64,000 bases of DNA, taken from the NCBI RefSeq assembly GCF_024171565.1, contig NZ_JALJZZ010000001.1, forward strand, positions 620,001-684,000, read 5' to 3'. The position numbers were made by a program, and so were the translations under genes. Numbering within the stretch: position 1 is the first letter of the stretch; each line of letters starts with the position of its first letter. Positions 52,217-61,955 of the stretch are shown here, one piece after another. The notes beneath the pieces were generated by a model, which did not search any database, was not told the origin of the DNA, and saw only the letters and a list, made by a program, of their open reading frames with translations. Source of the DNA: Okibacterium sp. HSC-33S16. GTDB lineage: Bacteria; Actinomycetota; Actinomycetes; Actinomycetales; Microbacteriaceae.

Positions 52217-54535
52217 CTAGCGGCGCAGTCGCAACCAGATGCTGCCAAGCGGCGGCAGCGTCACTTCCGCCGATGCCGGGCGCCCCGACCACGGTGTGTC
52301 TGTCGCAGTGACCGAGCCCATGTTTCCGACGCCGGAGCCGCCGTAGTGGGCAGCGTCCGTGTTGAGCAGCTCTTCCCACTCGCCGGCCTCCGGCAGTCCG
52401 ACCCGGTGAGCGTTCCTGGGCACACCGGAGAAGTTGAGCAGCACGGCGATGGTGTTGCCCTCTCCGTCTCGACGCAGGAACGACAGCACGCTGTTCTCGG
52501 CGTCGCCTCCGTCGAGCAGCTCGAAACCGCTGGGGTCATTGTCGAGCGCCCACAGCGCCGGGTTTTCTTTGTACACGGCGTTGAGCTGTCCGACAAGGTT
52601 GAAGAGCCCCTGGTGCGCGGGCTGGTCGAGGATCCACCAGTCGAGGCCGCGCGCCTCCGACCACTCGGATGGCTGCCCGAATTCCTGGCCCATGAACAGC
52701 AGTTGCTTCCCGGGGTGCGCCCACATGAACGCCAGGAAGACGCGTGCATTGGCGAGCTGCTGCCAATGGTCCCCGGGCATCCGCGCCAGTAGTGAACCCT
52801 TGCCGTGCACGACCTCGTCGTGGCTGATCGGCAGCAGGAAGTTCTCGCTGAACGCATAGACAAAGGTGAAGGTGAGCTCACCGTGGTGGTAGGAGCGGTA
52901 CATCGGGTCCTGTTGCATGTACTGGAGCGTGTCGTGCATCCAGCCCATGTTCCACTTCAACCCGAAGCCGAGCCCGCCTCCTGAGGTGGGTTTCGTCACA
53001 CCGGGCCAGCTCGTCGACTCCTCGGCGATCATTACAACGCCGGGGTTGCGCTTGTACGCGGTGGCGTTGGCTTCCTGCAGCAGGCTGATAGCGTGCAGGT
53101 TCTCTCGACCGCCGTGTTCGTTCGGCACCCATTGCCCCTCTTCCCTCGAGTAGTCGAGGTAGAGCATTGATGCGACGGCGTCGACCCGGAGGCCGTCGAC
53201 GTGGAACTCTTCGAGCCAGTAGAGGGCATTCGCCACGAGGAAGTTGCGCACCTGGCTGTCGCCGAAGTTGAAGATGTAGGTGCCCCAGTCCTTGTGCTCA
53301 CCGAGGCGGGGGTCTGAATGCTCGTACAGCGCCTGACCGTCGAAGCGGCCGAGCGCCCACTCGTCGGTGGCAAAGTGACCGGGCACCCAGTCCATGAGCA
53401 CGCCGATGCCCGCTTGGTGCAGCTGGTCGATGAGGTACTTGAGGTCGTCGGGGTGACCGAATCGGTTGGTCGGTGCGTAGTACCCGCTGATCTGATATCC
53501 CCATGAGCCGCCGTACGGATGCTCCGCGAGGGGCATAAATTCCACGTGCGTGTAGTTCAGGGCACGGAGATACTCGATCAGGGGTTCCGCGATGTCGCGA
53601 TATCCGTGTCCGGGTCGCCAGGAGCCGAGGTGCATTTCGTAAATGCTCATCGGGCCGTTGTGTGGGTTGTTCGCGGCACGATGCTCAAGCCAGTCGCCGT
53701 CCGACCAGGTGTGGCTGGACTCACCGACAACGGACGCGGTCAGTGGCGGCGTCTCGGTGAACCGGGCCATCGGGTCTGCGCGGCGAACCCAGTTGCCGTT
53801 GGCCCCGAGAATTTCGAACTTGTACTTGACGCCGGCCTCAACCCCTGGGACGAAGAGTTCCCAGACTCCGGTTGGCCCCATGTTGCGCATGGCGTGCGAG
53901 CGGCCATCCCAGCCGTTGAAGTCGCCGATAACCCGAACGGCGCGGGCATGCGGCGCCCACACCGTGAACGCCGCGCCCAGCACCGGGTCGCCGTACGACG
54001 AGTGTGTCCTGAGATGCGCGCCCAACGCGTGCCAGAGCTCTTCGTGTCGTCCTTCACCGATCAGGTGCAGGTCGAGCTCGCCAATTGTGGGCGGAAACCG
54101 GTAGGGGTCATCAGCGGTCCAGGGGGACCCGTTGTCGTAGCTCGCCCGTACCCGGTAGTCGGCAAACCCGTGCTCGTGGGTGCCTGCCCAGATTCCGCCG
54201 TACAGGTGCTCCAGCGGCACTTCGGTGTCGTCGGCGAGAACGGCGGTCACCGTCGTGGCGAGGGGTCGGAGAGCGCGAATGACGGTGTTCGTCCCTGCTG
54301 AGTGCTGGCCGAGGACCGCGTGCGGGTCATAGTAGGCACCCGCCGCGACGGCTTCGAGAACCGATTCATCGGGAACCGATACCGATGCAACTGCTGGGGT
54401 CACAGCATCCGCTTTCACCGACGATTCCGCGCGCGGAATCTCGGTAGCAGGCGTGACCGGTGCGGCCTGCGGGGGAGTATGGGGCGTTACGGGCGTGTGT
54501 GGTGCGTCCGGTGTCGGCCGTGTGCGGTCTGTCAC
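52217..54535 (-). CDS. glgB: 1,4-alpha-glucan branching enzyme
   Basis: Adds alpha-1,6 branches to linear alpha-1,4-glucan. 772 residues. A Pro/Thr-rich leader of about 50 residues precedes DPHAVLGQH, a CBM48 domain and the GH13 barrel with WAPHARAVRVIGDFNGW and YGGSWGYQISGYYAP. The catalytic Asp452 lies in GLRVDAV and Glu505 in MIAEESTSW. The GTG start overlaps the glgE stop as GTGA, so glgE-glgB is one operon, the usual GlgE-pathway pairing. Confidence 0.95.
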   Translation of the reverse strand: MTDRTRPTPDAPHTPVTPHTPPQAAPVTPATEIPRAESSVKADAVTPAVASVSVPDESVLEAVAAGAYYDPHAVLGQHSAGTNTVIRALRPLATTVTAVLADDTEVPLEHLYGGIWAGTHEHGFADYRVRASYDNGSPWTADDPYRFPPTIGELDLHLIGEGRHEELWHALGAHLRTHSSYGDPVLGAAFTVWAPHARAVRVIGDFNGWDGRSHAMRNMGPTGVWELFVPGVEAGVKYKFEILGANGNWVRRADPMARFTETPPLTASVVGESSHTWSDGDWLEHRAANNPHNGPMSIYEMHLGSWRPGHGYRDIAEPLIEYLRALNYTHVEFMPLAEHPYGGSWGYQISGYYAPTNRFGHPDDLKYLIDQLHQAGIGVLMDWVPGHFATDEWALGRFDGQALYEHSDPRLGEHKDWGTYIFNFGDSQVRNFLVANALYWLEEFHVDGLRVDAVASMLYLDYSREEGQWVPNEHGGRENLHAISLLQEANATAYKRNPGVVMIAEESTSWPGVTKPTSGGGLGFGLKWNMGWMHDTLQYMQQDPMYRSYHHGELTFTFVYAFSENFLLPISHDEVVHGKGSLLARMPGDHWQQLANARVFLAFMWAHPGKQLLFMGQEFGQPSEWSEARGLDWWILDQPAHQGLFNLVGQLNAVYKENPALWALDNDPSGFELLDGGDAENSVLSFLRRDGEGNTIAVLLNFSGVPRNAHRVGLPEAGEWEELLNTDAAHYGGSGVGNMGSVTATDTPWSGRPASAEVTLPPLGSIWLRLRR

Positions 54536-56598
54536 AGGTTCAGCTCCTCAACGTGGAAAATGTGTACCGGTTCAACGAAGGCGTCGAGCCGGACGAAATT
54601 GTCAGTTCCCCACTCCCAGCTGTTGCCGGTGATGAGGTCCGTGACGCGGTAGGGGGTGCCCAGCGGAATGCCGAACGCGGTGGAATCAATGTGCACCATG
54701 GTCTCGCGAACGGAGTGCGGGTCGACGTTGGCCACAACGAGGATGGTGTCGCTTGTGCCCGACGGAGTGAACGCTTGATCCAGGTGCTTGCTGTACACGA
54801 GCATCGAGTCGTCGTCGCTCGTGTGCAGCGTGAGGTTGCGCAATTGCTGCAGGGCCTGGTGCTCACGGCGGATGCGGTTGAGCATGCCGATGTAGATGGA
54901 CAGCGAGCGGCCGGCGGCTTCGGCGCCCGCGAAGTCGCGGGGCTTGTACTCGTACTTCTCGTTGTCGATGTTCTCCTCCGCGCCGGGGCGGGCGACGTTC
55001 TCGAACAGCTCGAAGCCGGCGTAGACGCCCCAGGTGGGAGCGGCCGTTGCGGCGAGGGCCGCTCGGATTGTGAACGCAGCCGGCCCGCCGAACTGAAGGT
55101 ACTCCGTGAGGATGTCCGGCGTATTCACGAAGAGGTTCGGACGCAGGAAGTCGGCGGTCTCGGTGGAGATGCTCGTAAAGAACTCCTCGAGTTCTTCCTT
55201 CGTGTTCCGCCAGGTGAAGTAGGTGTAGCTCTGCTGGAAGCCGACCCGGGCGAGCGCCTGCATCATCGCTGGCCGGGTGAAGGCCTCGGCAAGGAAGATG
55301 ACGTCGGGGTGCTCGGCGTTGATGGTGGCGATGAGCCACTCCCAGAACTCGACAGGTTTGGTGTGCGGGTTGTCGACCCGGAAAATTTTCACACCGAGCG
55401 AGATCCAGTAGCGCACGATGCGCAGGACTTCGGCGCGGATGCCTTCCGGATCGTTGTCAAAGTTGACCGGGTAGATGTCCTGGTACTTCTTGGGTGGGTT
55501 CTCGGCGTAGGCGATCGACCCGTCGGGCAGGGTCGTGAACCACTCGGGGTGCTCGGTGACCCAGGGGTGGTCGGGTGATGCCTGCAGCGCCAGGTCGATC
55601 GCGACCTCGATCTTCTTCTTGGCGGCCTGGCCAATGAACCAGGTGAAGTCCTCCACCGTTCCGAGGTCGGGATGGATGGTGTCGTGTCCGCCAGCGGGGG
55701 AGCCGATAGCCCACGGGGAGCCCGGGTCGTGTTCGCCCGGGTTCAACGTGTTGTTCGGTCCCTTGCGGAACGAGGTGCCGATGGGGTGGATGGGCGGCAG
55801 GTAGAGCACGTCGAAGCCCATCGCAGCCACTCCGGCGAGTCGCTTGGCTGCGGTGCGGAACGTGCCCGACTGCCATGAGCCGTCCTTGCGTCGCTTGGCG
55901 CCCTCTGACCGTGGGAAAAATTCGTACCAGGAGCCGAGTCCCGCGCGAGCTCGTTCTACCCGGATCTCGGCGGGCTCCGACTCGCTGGCCAGGCCGCTGA
56001 TCGGGCGCACGCCCACGATCCGTTCGAGCTCGGGGTCTGACAGTACCGCGAAGCGTTTGTCGTCTCCGGCACTGACGTTCAAGAGGGTCTCTGCTGCTGT
56101 TGCGAGCACGTCCCTTTCGCGAACGGGTCGGTTCTTGTCGGTGGCGGCTCGGGAGAGAAGCTCGGCACCCATCGTGTACATAAGCTCGACGTCGATTCCG
56201 GCGGGGATCTTGATCTCGGCGTTGTGTCGCCAGGTCTCCCATTCGTCGGCATACGCGCGCACCCGGAAGGTCCAGGTGCCGGGTGTCGTCACCTGGGCGA
56301 GGACCGAATAATCGTCGAGGCCCACCGTGACGAGGTGCATGGGATGCCGCGCGGTGCGTCCGGCAGGATCGGTGAGCAGGAGTTCAACCCCGATGCTGTC
56401 GTGCCCCTCACGGAAGGCCGTCGCGCCGAAGGGGATCACCTCCCCGACGTACCCGCGAGCTGGCCAGCGCCCGCAGGAAACCACGGGCGAGAGCCCCAGA
56501 ACAGGGATTCGTCCGATTCCCTGCACGGGAGCGGATGGTTGGATGTCTGCCGCACGCGGGGCTGCTGCCGCCGGAGTGCTCGATGCTTTCTTCGCCAC
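54532..56598 (-). CDS. glgE: Alpha-1,4-glucan:maltose-1-phosphate maltosyltransferase
   Basis: Extends alpha-glucan with maltose 1-phosphate as donor. 688 residues from GTG 56598. GRIPVLGLSPVVSCGRWPAR opens the N-domain; the GH13_3 core has Asp409 (FRVDNPHTKP) as nucleophile and Glu438 (FLAEAFTRP) as acid/base, 29 residues apart as in the Streptomyces enzyme. The start is supported by TACGGT ending 6 nt upstream; 31 further in-frame codons are intergenic. Partner genes treS and mak (pep2) are not in the window. Confidence 0.93.
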   Translation of the reverse strand: MAKKASSTPAAAAPRAADIQPSAPVQGIGRIPVLGLSPVVSCGRWPARGYVGEVIPFGATAFREGHDSIGVELLLTDPAGRTARHPMHLVTVGLDDYSVLAQVTTPGTWTFRVRAYADEWETWRHNAEIKIPAGIDVELMYTMGAELLSRAATDKNRPVRERDVLATAAETLLNVSAGDDKRFAVLSDPELERIVGVRPISGLASESEPAEIRVERARAGLGSWYEFFPRSEGAKRRKDGSWQSGTFRTAAKRLAGVAAMGFDVLYLPPIHPIGTSFRKGPNNTLNPGEHDPGSPWAIGSPAGGHDTIHPDLGTVEDFTWFIGQAAKKKIEVAIDLALQASPDHPWVTEHPEWFTTLPDGSIAYAENPPKKYQDIYPVNFDNDPEGIRAEVLRIVRYWISLGVKIFRVDNPHTKPVEFWEWLIATINAEHPDVIFLAEAFTRPAMMQALARVGFQQSYTYFTWRNTKEELEEFFTSISTETADFLRPNLFVNTPDILTEYLQFGGPAAFTIRAALAATAAPTWGVYAGFELFENVARPGAEENIDNEKYEYKPRDFAGAEAAGRSLSIYIGMLNRIRREHQALQQLRNLTLHTSDDDSMLVYSKHLDQAFTPSGTSDTILVVANVDPHSVRETMVHIDSTAFGIPLGTPYRVTDLITGNSWEWGTDNFVRLDAFVEPVHIFHVEELNL

Positions 56599-56604
56599 GG
56601 TCCG

Positions 56605-56610
56605 ACCGTA
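56605..56610 (-). promoter_or_regulatory. Putative -10 of leaderless glgE-glgB operon
   Basis: TACGGT on the minus strand with a 6-nt spacer to GTG 56598. Confidence 0.5.
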
Positions 56611-56670
56611 CCGCGAATAGCGCGGCGGAGGAGAGCCTTGACCAAAGTGGCCTGACCGAATAAGGCGGGT

Positions 56671-56682
56671 GTTCACGTGAAC
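56671..56682. promoter_or_regulatory. Perfect palindrome GTTCACGTGAAC, candidate operator
   Basis: A 12-bp perfect palindrome in the 110-bp divergent space between glgE and glgP. It overlaps the expected -35 of glgP (TTCACG, 19 bp before TAGGCT). Shape and place fit a dimeric repressor or activator site. Confidence 0.5.
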
Positions 56683-56696
56683 TGACCTCACTCCCT

Positions 56697-56702
56697 TAGG
56701 CT
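56697..56702 (+). promoter_or_regulatory. Putative -10 of leaderless glgP
   Basis: TAGGCT, then GAGCGC and GTG 56709, the same arrangement as at 27288. Confidence 0.55.
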
Positions 56703-56708
56703 GAGCGC

Positions 56709-59270
56709 GTGAAGGCCATTCGACGATTTACCGTTCGCCCCGCTTTACCCGAGCGACTGTCCGCGCTGGAATCCCTGGTGGGCAACCTCCGCTGGGCCTG
56801 GCATTTGCCCACGCAGGAGCTCTTCTCCGAAATCTCGCCAGACGCGTGGCGCAACTACCAGCACGACCCGGTCAGCCTGTTCGGCGAGATCGGACAACAG
56901 CGCATTGATGAACTCGCCGCCGACGATTCCTTCGTCGAGCGCACCAATGCGCTCCGGGCCGACCTTGAGCGCTACCTCACCGAACCACGGTGGTACCAGG
57001 GCCTCGAGGGAACCAAACCGGCGAGCATCGCCTACTTCTCGCCTGAGTACGGCGTTGCCGCCGCGCTTCCGCAATACTCAGGCGGTCTCGGCATCCTGGC
57101 CGGCGACCACCTCAAGAGTGCATCAGACCTCGGTGTGCCCCTGATCGCCGTTGGATTGTTCTACCGCGCCGGATACTTCAGCCAGTCGCTGTCGCCCGAC
57201 GGATGGCAGCAGGAGACCTATCCGGTGCTCGACCCCGACGGCCTCCCGCTCCGGGTACTCCGCCAGCCGGATGACAGTCCCGTCGTGATCACCTTGAGTC
57301 TCCCGGACGATCGTGTACTGAGCGCTCGTGTCTGGGTTGCCGCCGTCGGCCGGGTCACCCTCCTGCTCCTTGACACCGACATTCCCGAGAATTCCGATGA
57401 GCTCAGCCGGGTCACCGACCGCCTCTACGGGGGCGCCGAGGAACATCGGCTCCGACAGGAGCTCTTGCTGGGCATTGGAGGAGTGCGCGCCATCCGTGCC
57501 TGGGCCGATCGAACCGGCGGCGGGCTCCCCGAGGTGTTTCACACCAATGAGGGGCACGCCGGGTTCCTGGGGCTCGAGCGCATCGGCGACCTCATCCGGG
57601 GCGGGTTGAGCTTCGACGAGGCTCTTCAAGTGGTTCGCAGCGGAACCGTCTTCACTACCCACACGCCGGTACCTGCTGGGATCGACCGGTTTTCCGCTGA
57701 TCTCGTGCGCCGTTATTTTGAGACCGACCTGCTGCCCGGTGTCTCCGTCGACGACATCCTGGCCCTCGGCAACGAACCGGGCACCGCGGGCGGTGCGTTC
57801 AACATGGCCATCATGGGCCTCCGGCTGGGGCAGCGCGCCAACGGCGTCTCACAACTGCACGGGAAGGTGAGCAGGAGCATGTTCTCGTCGCTCTGGCCCG
57901 GGTTCGACGCCGACGACGTGCCCATCACGTCGATCACCAACGGCGTTCACGCGCCCAGCTGGACCGCACCTGAACTGACCGCGCTCGCCGAGGCTACCTG
58001 GGGCAGCGGTGAGACGACCAACGCCGACTGGACCAGCCCGCAGTTGTCAACCGCTGCGCTATGGGAGACCCGCAACATCATGCGCGCCGAACTCGTCGCC
58101 GACGCCCGGCGGCGGGTGGAGCGGGCCTGGGCCGATCAGAACCCGGGCGGTGTCCCGCCGCGCTGGCTCGGCACGATCCTCGACCCGAACATCCTCACCA
58201 TCGGCTTTGCGCGCCGGGTGCCGACCTACAAGCGGCTCACCCTCATGCTGCACGACACCGACCGGTTACGCCGCCTGCTCACCGACCCTGAGCGTCCGGT
58301 GCAAATCGTCATCGCCGGCAAGTCGCACCCCGCTGACGAGGAGGGCAAGCGACTTATCCAGAAGGTCGTCGAGTTCGCGAGCGACCCCGAGGTGCGTGAG
58401 CGCATCGTGTTCCTGCCGGACTACGACATCTCGATGGCGCAGAAGCTGTATCCAGGAACCGACATCTGGCTCAACAACCCGCTGCGCCCGTTCGAGGCCT
58501 GCGGCACCAGCGGGATGAAGGCAGCACTCAACGGGGCGCTCAACCTCTCCATTCTCGACGGCTGGTGGGAGGAGTTCTTCGATGGTGAAAACGGCTGGGC
58601 GATCCCCTCCGCTGTCACCACAGACCCGGCTGAGCGCGACCGTCTCGAAGCCAATTCGATGTATGAGCTGATTGAGCACCAGATCGCGCCGCTGTTCTAC
58701 GACCGCAACGAGAACGGCGAACCGGAGCGCTGGCTCGGCCACGTGCGCCACACCCTCGCCACCCTCTCACCGCGGTTGAGCGCCGACCGGATGGTGCGCC
58801 AGTACGTGTCGGAACTGTACCTCCCGGCGTTCTCGAGCCAGGCTGAACTGCGGTTCGATGGCTATAAGGCCGCTCGCCGCCTCTCGGACTGGAAGCACCG
58901 GGTGGGGGCCAGCTGGCCTGAGGTGTCGATCGCGCACGTGGAGTCGGGCGGGCTCGATGCCACGCCACAGGTGGGCGACGAGCTGCACCTCCGTGCATCG
59001 GTGCGCCTCGGCAGCCTCTCCCCGGACGACGTCGCCGTCCAGGTGGTTTACGGCCTCAGCAAGACCGGTGATGACCAGTTGCACGACACGCGTACCCGCG
59101 ACCTGGAGGTCGACACCGAGCGTGCGCCGGCCGAAGAGGGCACCACCGAGTACGTCGGTTCGGTCAAGCTTCGCCGCCCGGGCGGCTTTGGTTACAGCGT
59201 CCGCATCGTGCCCAAGAACGACTCGCTGGCCAGTGTGGCTGAGTTGGGGTTGATTCGAACGGCCGAATAG
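56709..59270 (+). CDS. glgP: Alpha-glucan phosphorylase
   Basis: Releases glucose 1-phosphate from alpha-glucan ends. 853 residues, the shorter GT35 type with an N-terminal DUF3417 domain (FTVRPALPERLSALESLVGN) common in actinobacteria. FSPEYGVAAALPQYSGGLGILAGDH (in part), HTNEGHAGFL and FARRVPTYKR are present; the PLP lysine is Lys604 in GTSGMKAALNG. Divergent from glgE and ended by a strong hairpin. Together with GlgX it would mobilise the polymer built by GlgE and GlgB. Confidence 0.94.
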   Translation: MKAIRRFTVRPALPERLSALESLVGNLRWAWHLPTQELFSEISPDAWRNYQHDPVSLFGEIGQQRIDELAADDSFVERTNALRADLERYLTEPRWYQGLEGTKPASIAYFSPEYGVAAALPQYSGGLGILAGDHLKSASDLGVPLIAVGLFYRAGYFSQSLSPDGWQQETYPVLDPDGLPLRVLRQPDDSPVVITLSLPDDRVLSARVWVAAVGRVTLLLLDTDIPENSDELSRVTDRLYGGAEEHRLRQELLLGIGGVRAIRAWADRTGGGLPEVFHTNEGHAGFLGLERIGDLIRGGLSFDEALQVVRSGTVFTTHTPVPAGIDRFSADLVRRYFETDLLPGVSVDDILALGNEPGTAGGAFNMAIMGLRLGQRANGVSQLHGKVSRSMFSSLWPGFDADDVPITSITNGVHAPSWTAPELTALAEATWGSGETTNADWTSPQLSTAALWETRNIMRAELVADARRRVERAWADQNPGGVPPRWLGTILDPNILTIGFARRVPTYKRLTLMLHDTDRLRRLLTDPERPVQIVIAGKSHPADEEGKRLIQKVVEFASDPEVRERIVFLPDYDISMAQKLYPGTDIWLNNPLRPFEACGTSGMKAALNGALNLSILDGWWEEFFDGENGWAIPSAVTTDPAERDRLEANSMYELIEHQIAPLFYDRNENGEPERWLGHVRHTLATLSPRLSADRMVRQYVSELYLPAFSSQAELRFDGYKAARRLSDWKHRVGASWPEVSIAHVESGGLDATPQVGDELHLRASVRLGSLSPDDVAVQVVYGLSKTGDDQLHDTRTRDLEVDTERAPAEEGTTEYVGSVKLRRPGGFGYSVRIVPKNDSLASVAELGLIRTAE

Positions 59271-59281
59271 AGCGAATGCCT

Positions 59282-59322
59282 CGGGGACGAACCGAAACCG
59301 GCAACGGTTCGGTTCGTCCCCG
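59282..59322. terminator. Bidirectional hairpin between glgP and ybaK
   Basis: A 15-bp perfect stem (59282-59296 with 59308-59322) and an 11-nt loop, between convergent stops at 59270 and 59330. No T-run on either side. Confidence 0.7.
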
Positions 59323-59329
59323 GGTTCGG

Positions 59330-59821
59330 TTAAGCCCGGCCGATGCCGGCCAGGGTGGCGCCGGTCACCGTGACCAGGTCGCCGGGAGCCAGTTCGATGT
59401 CGAAACCGCGACGCCCGCCAGAGACGAAGACCGTGTCGAATTCGGCGGCGGACGTGTCGAGCACCGTGCGCAACCGGGACTTCTGGCCCACCGGGCTGAT
59501 GCCGCCGACGACATAGCCTGTTTTGCGCTCCGCGAGGGTGGGGTCGGCCATTTTCGCCTTCTTCCCCGACACGGCGACCGCGAGTGCCTTGAGATCGAGC
59601 GACCCGGCCACGGGCACGATCGCCACAACGAGCGCCCCGTCGACGTCGGCCAACAGCGTTTTGAACACGCGCGCGGGCGACACCCCGAGGGCGTCGGCGG
59701 CTTCGAGCCCGAAGCTCACCGCCGACGCGTCGTGCTCATACGGGTGCGGGGTGAAGGCGATGTTGGCCCGGGTCAGGGCGACGGTGGCCGGGGTTCCGCC
59801 CGAACTGTCCTTGCGTGTCAT
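59330..59821 (-). CDS. ybaK: Cys-tRNA(Pro) deacylase YbaK/EbsC
   Basis: Editing enzyme that hydrolyses Cys-tRNA(Pro) in trans. 163 residues. VFKTLLADVDG carries the conserved Lys, followed by VAIVPVAGSLDLK and the GGISPVGQKSRL loop typical of YbaK. It lies 14 nt after glgX on the same strand and is probably cotranscribed; the association with glycogen genes has no obvious functional reason. Confidence 0.9.
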   Translation of the reverse strand: MTRKDSSGGTPATVALTRANIAFTPHPYEHDASAVSFGLEAADALGVSPARVFKTLLADVDGALVVAIVPVAGSLDLKALAVAVSGKKAKMADPTLAERKTGYVVGGISPVGQKSRLRTVLDTSAAEFDTVFVSGGRRGFDIELAPGDLVTVTGATLAGIGRA

Positions 59822-59835
59822 GTGTCGCCTACTCG

Positions 59836-61893
59836 TCAGTCGGAGTCGGAGTGTGCCCGGTAGAGCTGCATTGATGTGGAAGCAACGTCGATGGCGTCCC
59901 CTGGGACGGCGCTGACGGCATCCGTGTGGGGAATTTCTTCATCGCTGCGCCAGAGCAATTCGTACCGGGTGACGCCAGCATGTGCGGGCAGGGTTACGGT
60001 CACCGGCTCTTCGACGCCGTGCACGATGAGGAGGATGCGGTTGAATTCCTCGAACTCGGGCGTCGACGCAGCGATGTACTGCAGGGTGCGGTTGCGGGCG
60101 CTCGACCAGTCATCCTCGCTCATGGTGTTGCCGTTGGCGTCGTACCAGTCCATCGAACTCGCGCTCGGAACGACCTCACCCACCCGCCCGAACCGCACGG
60201 GCCGCAAGGCGGGATTCTGCCGCCGCAGCTCGAGTAGGCGCTTCGTGTGCGCGCGCAGGTTGTGCTGCCAGTTGTCGACAGGGAAGCTCAGCCAGGTCAG
60301 TTCGGAGTCGTGACAGTACGCATTGTTGTTGCCGCGTTGGGTGCGGCCGTACTCGTCGCCGGCCGTGATCATCGGAATCCCGGCCGAGAGCAGCAGGGTG
60401 CCGAGGAGATTCCGCATCGCCTTCCTGCGGGTCGCGAGGATGCCGACATCGGCGGTGGGCCCCTCTGCACCGTGGTTGAACGAGCGGTTGTTGTCGGTGC
60501 CGTCGCGGTTCGACTCGCCGTTGCCCACGTTGTGCTTGATGTCGTATGAGACGAGGTCGGCGAGGGTGAAGCCGTCGTGGGCCGTCACGAAATTGACGGA
60601 TGCCAGGGGGCCGCGAGCGGTAGAAAAGCTGTTGCTCGACCCCGCAAGGCGCGTGGCGAAACCACCGATCCCCACCGGGGCCGCACTGGCGCGTCGCGCA
60701 TAGTCGACGTCGGAGAGCCAAAAGTTGCGCACTCGGTCGCGGTAACGGTCGTTCCACTCGCTCCAGCCCTGCGGGAACGACCCGGTCTGCCAGCCGCCGG
60801 CGCCGACGTCCCACGGCTCGGCGATCATCTTCACGTCGGCGAGGGCGGGGTCAGAGACGATGTCCTGCAGAAGCTCGGAGGTGGGGGAGAACTCGTGGTT
60901 GGCCCCTCGTCCCAGCGTGACGGCCAGGTCGAAACGGAAGCCGTCGACCTGCACCTCGTTCGCCCAGTAGCGCAGCGAGTCGAGGACAAGGTCGCGGGCG
61001 ACAGGGTGTGCGGTGTTGATGCTGTTGCCGCAGCCGGTCACGTCGATGTACGCGCCGTTCGCGGTCTGCCGGTAGTAAGCGTCATTGTCGAGTCCGCGGA
61101 GGCTCGTCGTCGGACCGCCCCTGCCCTCCTCGGCCGTGTGGTTGTAGACGACGTCGAGGATCACTTCGATGCCGGCTTCGTGCAGGAGCTTGACCATGCC
61201 CTTGAACTCGCGGAGCACCGCGCTCGCGCCCTGGGCCTGTGCCGCCTTCGACGCGTACGGCTGGTGCGGCGTGAAGAAGTTGAGGCTGTTGTATCCCCAG
61301 TAGTTGGTGAGGCCCTGCTTGATCAGGCGCTGTTCGGACGCGAATGCGTGCACCGGAAGTAACTCGACGCTCGTCACACCGAGGTCGGTGAGGTAGCCGA
61401 TGGTCGCGGGGTGGGCGAGCCCCGCATAACTGCCCCGCAGGTTCTCGGGCACTCCGAGGTTGAGTTTGGAGAGTCCCTTGGCGTGTGCTTCGTAGATCAC
61501 CGTCGCGTCGAGCGGGACGGCGGGCTTCGCGACGCCGCCCCAGTCGAAACTCTCGTCGACAACGACTGAGCGGAACTGTCCCGGAGCCACTCGGGTGATA
61601 CCCCGGCTGTATGGCTCGAGAAGGAGCCTGGACGGGTTAAAGGCGTGAGTGGGTCCCTCAGGACCCGCGGCTCGCACCGCGTATCGGGCCCCAGGTGTGA
61701 GCGAGGCCGAACGCGCGGACCACACGTCGTCGGCACCGCGTTCCATGGCTACGGTTTGGGTGATCCAGTTGGGATCTTTCGCATCGAAGAGCACGAGCTC
61801 CAGTTGTTCGGCCGAGTGCGACCAAACGCGGAGCTCCCCGCCGTGCGATGTACTGTGCACACCGAGTGTGCGCTGTGCGCCGGCAGAAGTCAT
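59836..61893 (-). CDS. glgX: Glycogen debranching enzyme GlgX (isoamylase type)
   Basis: Hydrolyses alpha-1,6 branches left after phosphorylase. 685 residues. CBM48-like N-domain, then a GH13_11 barrel: YEAHAKGLS, GYNSLNFFTPH, Asp322 in DGFRFDLAV, Glu359 in MIAEPWDVG, and TAHDGFTLADLVSY. ATG 61893 is chosen since homology begins MTSAGAQ and TACTCT ends 7 nt upstream; 69 further in-frame codons overlap the antisense cysteine desulfurase. ybaK follows. Confidence 0.93.
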   Translation of the reverse strand: MTSAGAQRTLGVHSTSHGGELRVWSHSAEQLELVLFDAKDPNWITQTVAMERGADDVWSARSASLTPGARYAVRAAGPEGPTHAFNPSRLLLEPYSRGITRVAPGQFRSVVVDESFDWGGVAKPAVPLDATVIYEAHAKGLSKLNLGVPENLRGSYAGLAHPATIGYLTDLGVTSVELLPVHAFASEQRLIKQGLTNYWGYNSLNFFTPHQPYASKAAQAQGASAVLREFKGMVKLLHEAGIEVILDVVYNHTAEEGRGGPTTSLRGLDNDAYYRQTANGAYIDVTGCGNSINTAHPVARDLVLDSLRYWANEVQVDGFRFDLAVTLGRGANHEFSPTSELLQDIVSDPALADVKMIAEPWDVGAGGWQTGSFPQGWSEWNDRYRDRVRNFWLSDVDYARRASAAPVGIGGFATRLAGSSNSFSTARGPLASVNFVTAHDGFTLADLVSYDIKHNVGNGESNRDGTDNNRSFNHGAEGPTADVGILATRRKAMRNLLGTLLLSAGIPMITAGDEYGRTQRGNNNAYCHDSELTWLSFPVDNWQHNLRAHTKRLLELRRQNPALRPVRFGRVGEVVPSASSMDWYDANGNTMSEDDWSSARNRTLQYIAASTPEFEEFNRILLIVHGVEEPVTVTLPAHAGVTRYELLWRSDEEIPHTDAVSAVPGDAIDVASTSMQLYRAHSDSD

Positions 61894-61900
61894 GCGACCT

Positions 61901-61906
61901 AGAGTA
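61901..61906 (-). promoter_or_regulatory. Putative -10 of leaderless glgX
   Basis: TACTCT on the minus strand, 7-nt spacer to ATG 61893. It faces the cysteine desulfurase gene across 62 bp, where GTACG/CGTAC (61911-61925) forms a small hairpin. Confidence 0.45.
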
Positions 61907-61955
61907 GTTGGGTACGGGTTTCGTACGTGAATCGACGGCAGCAGGGGAGAACGGC

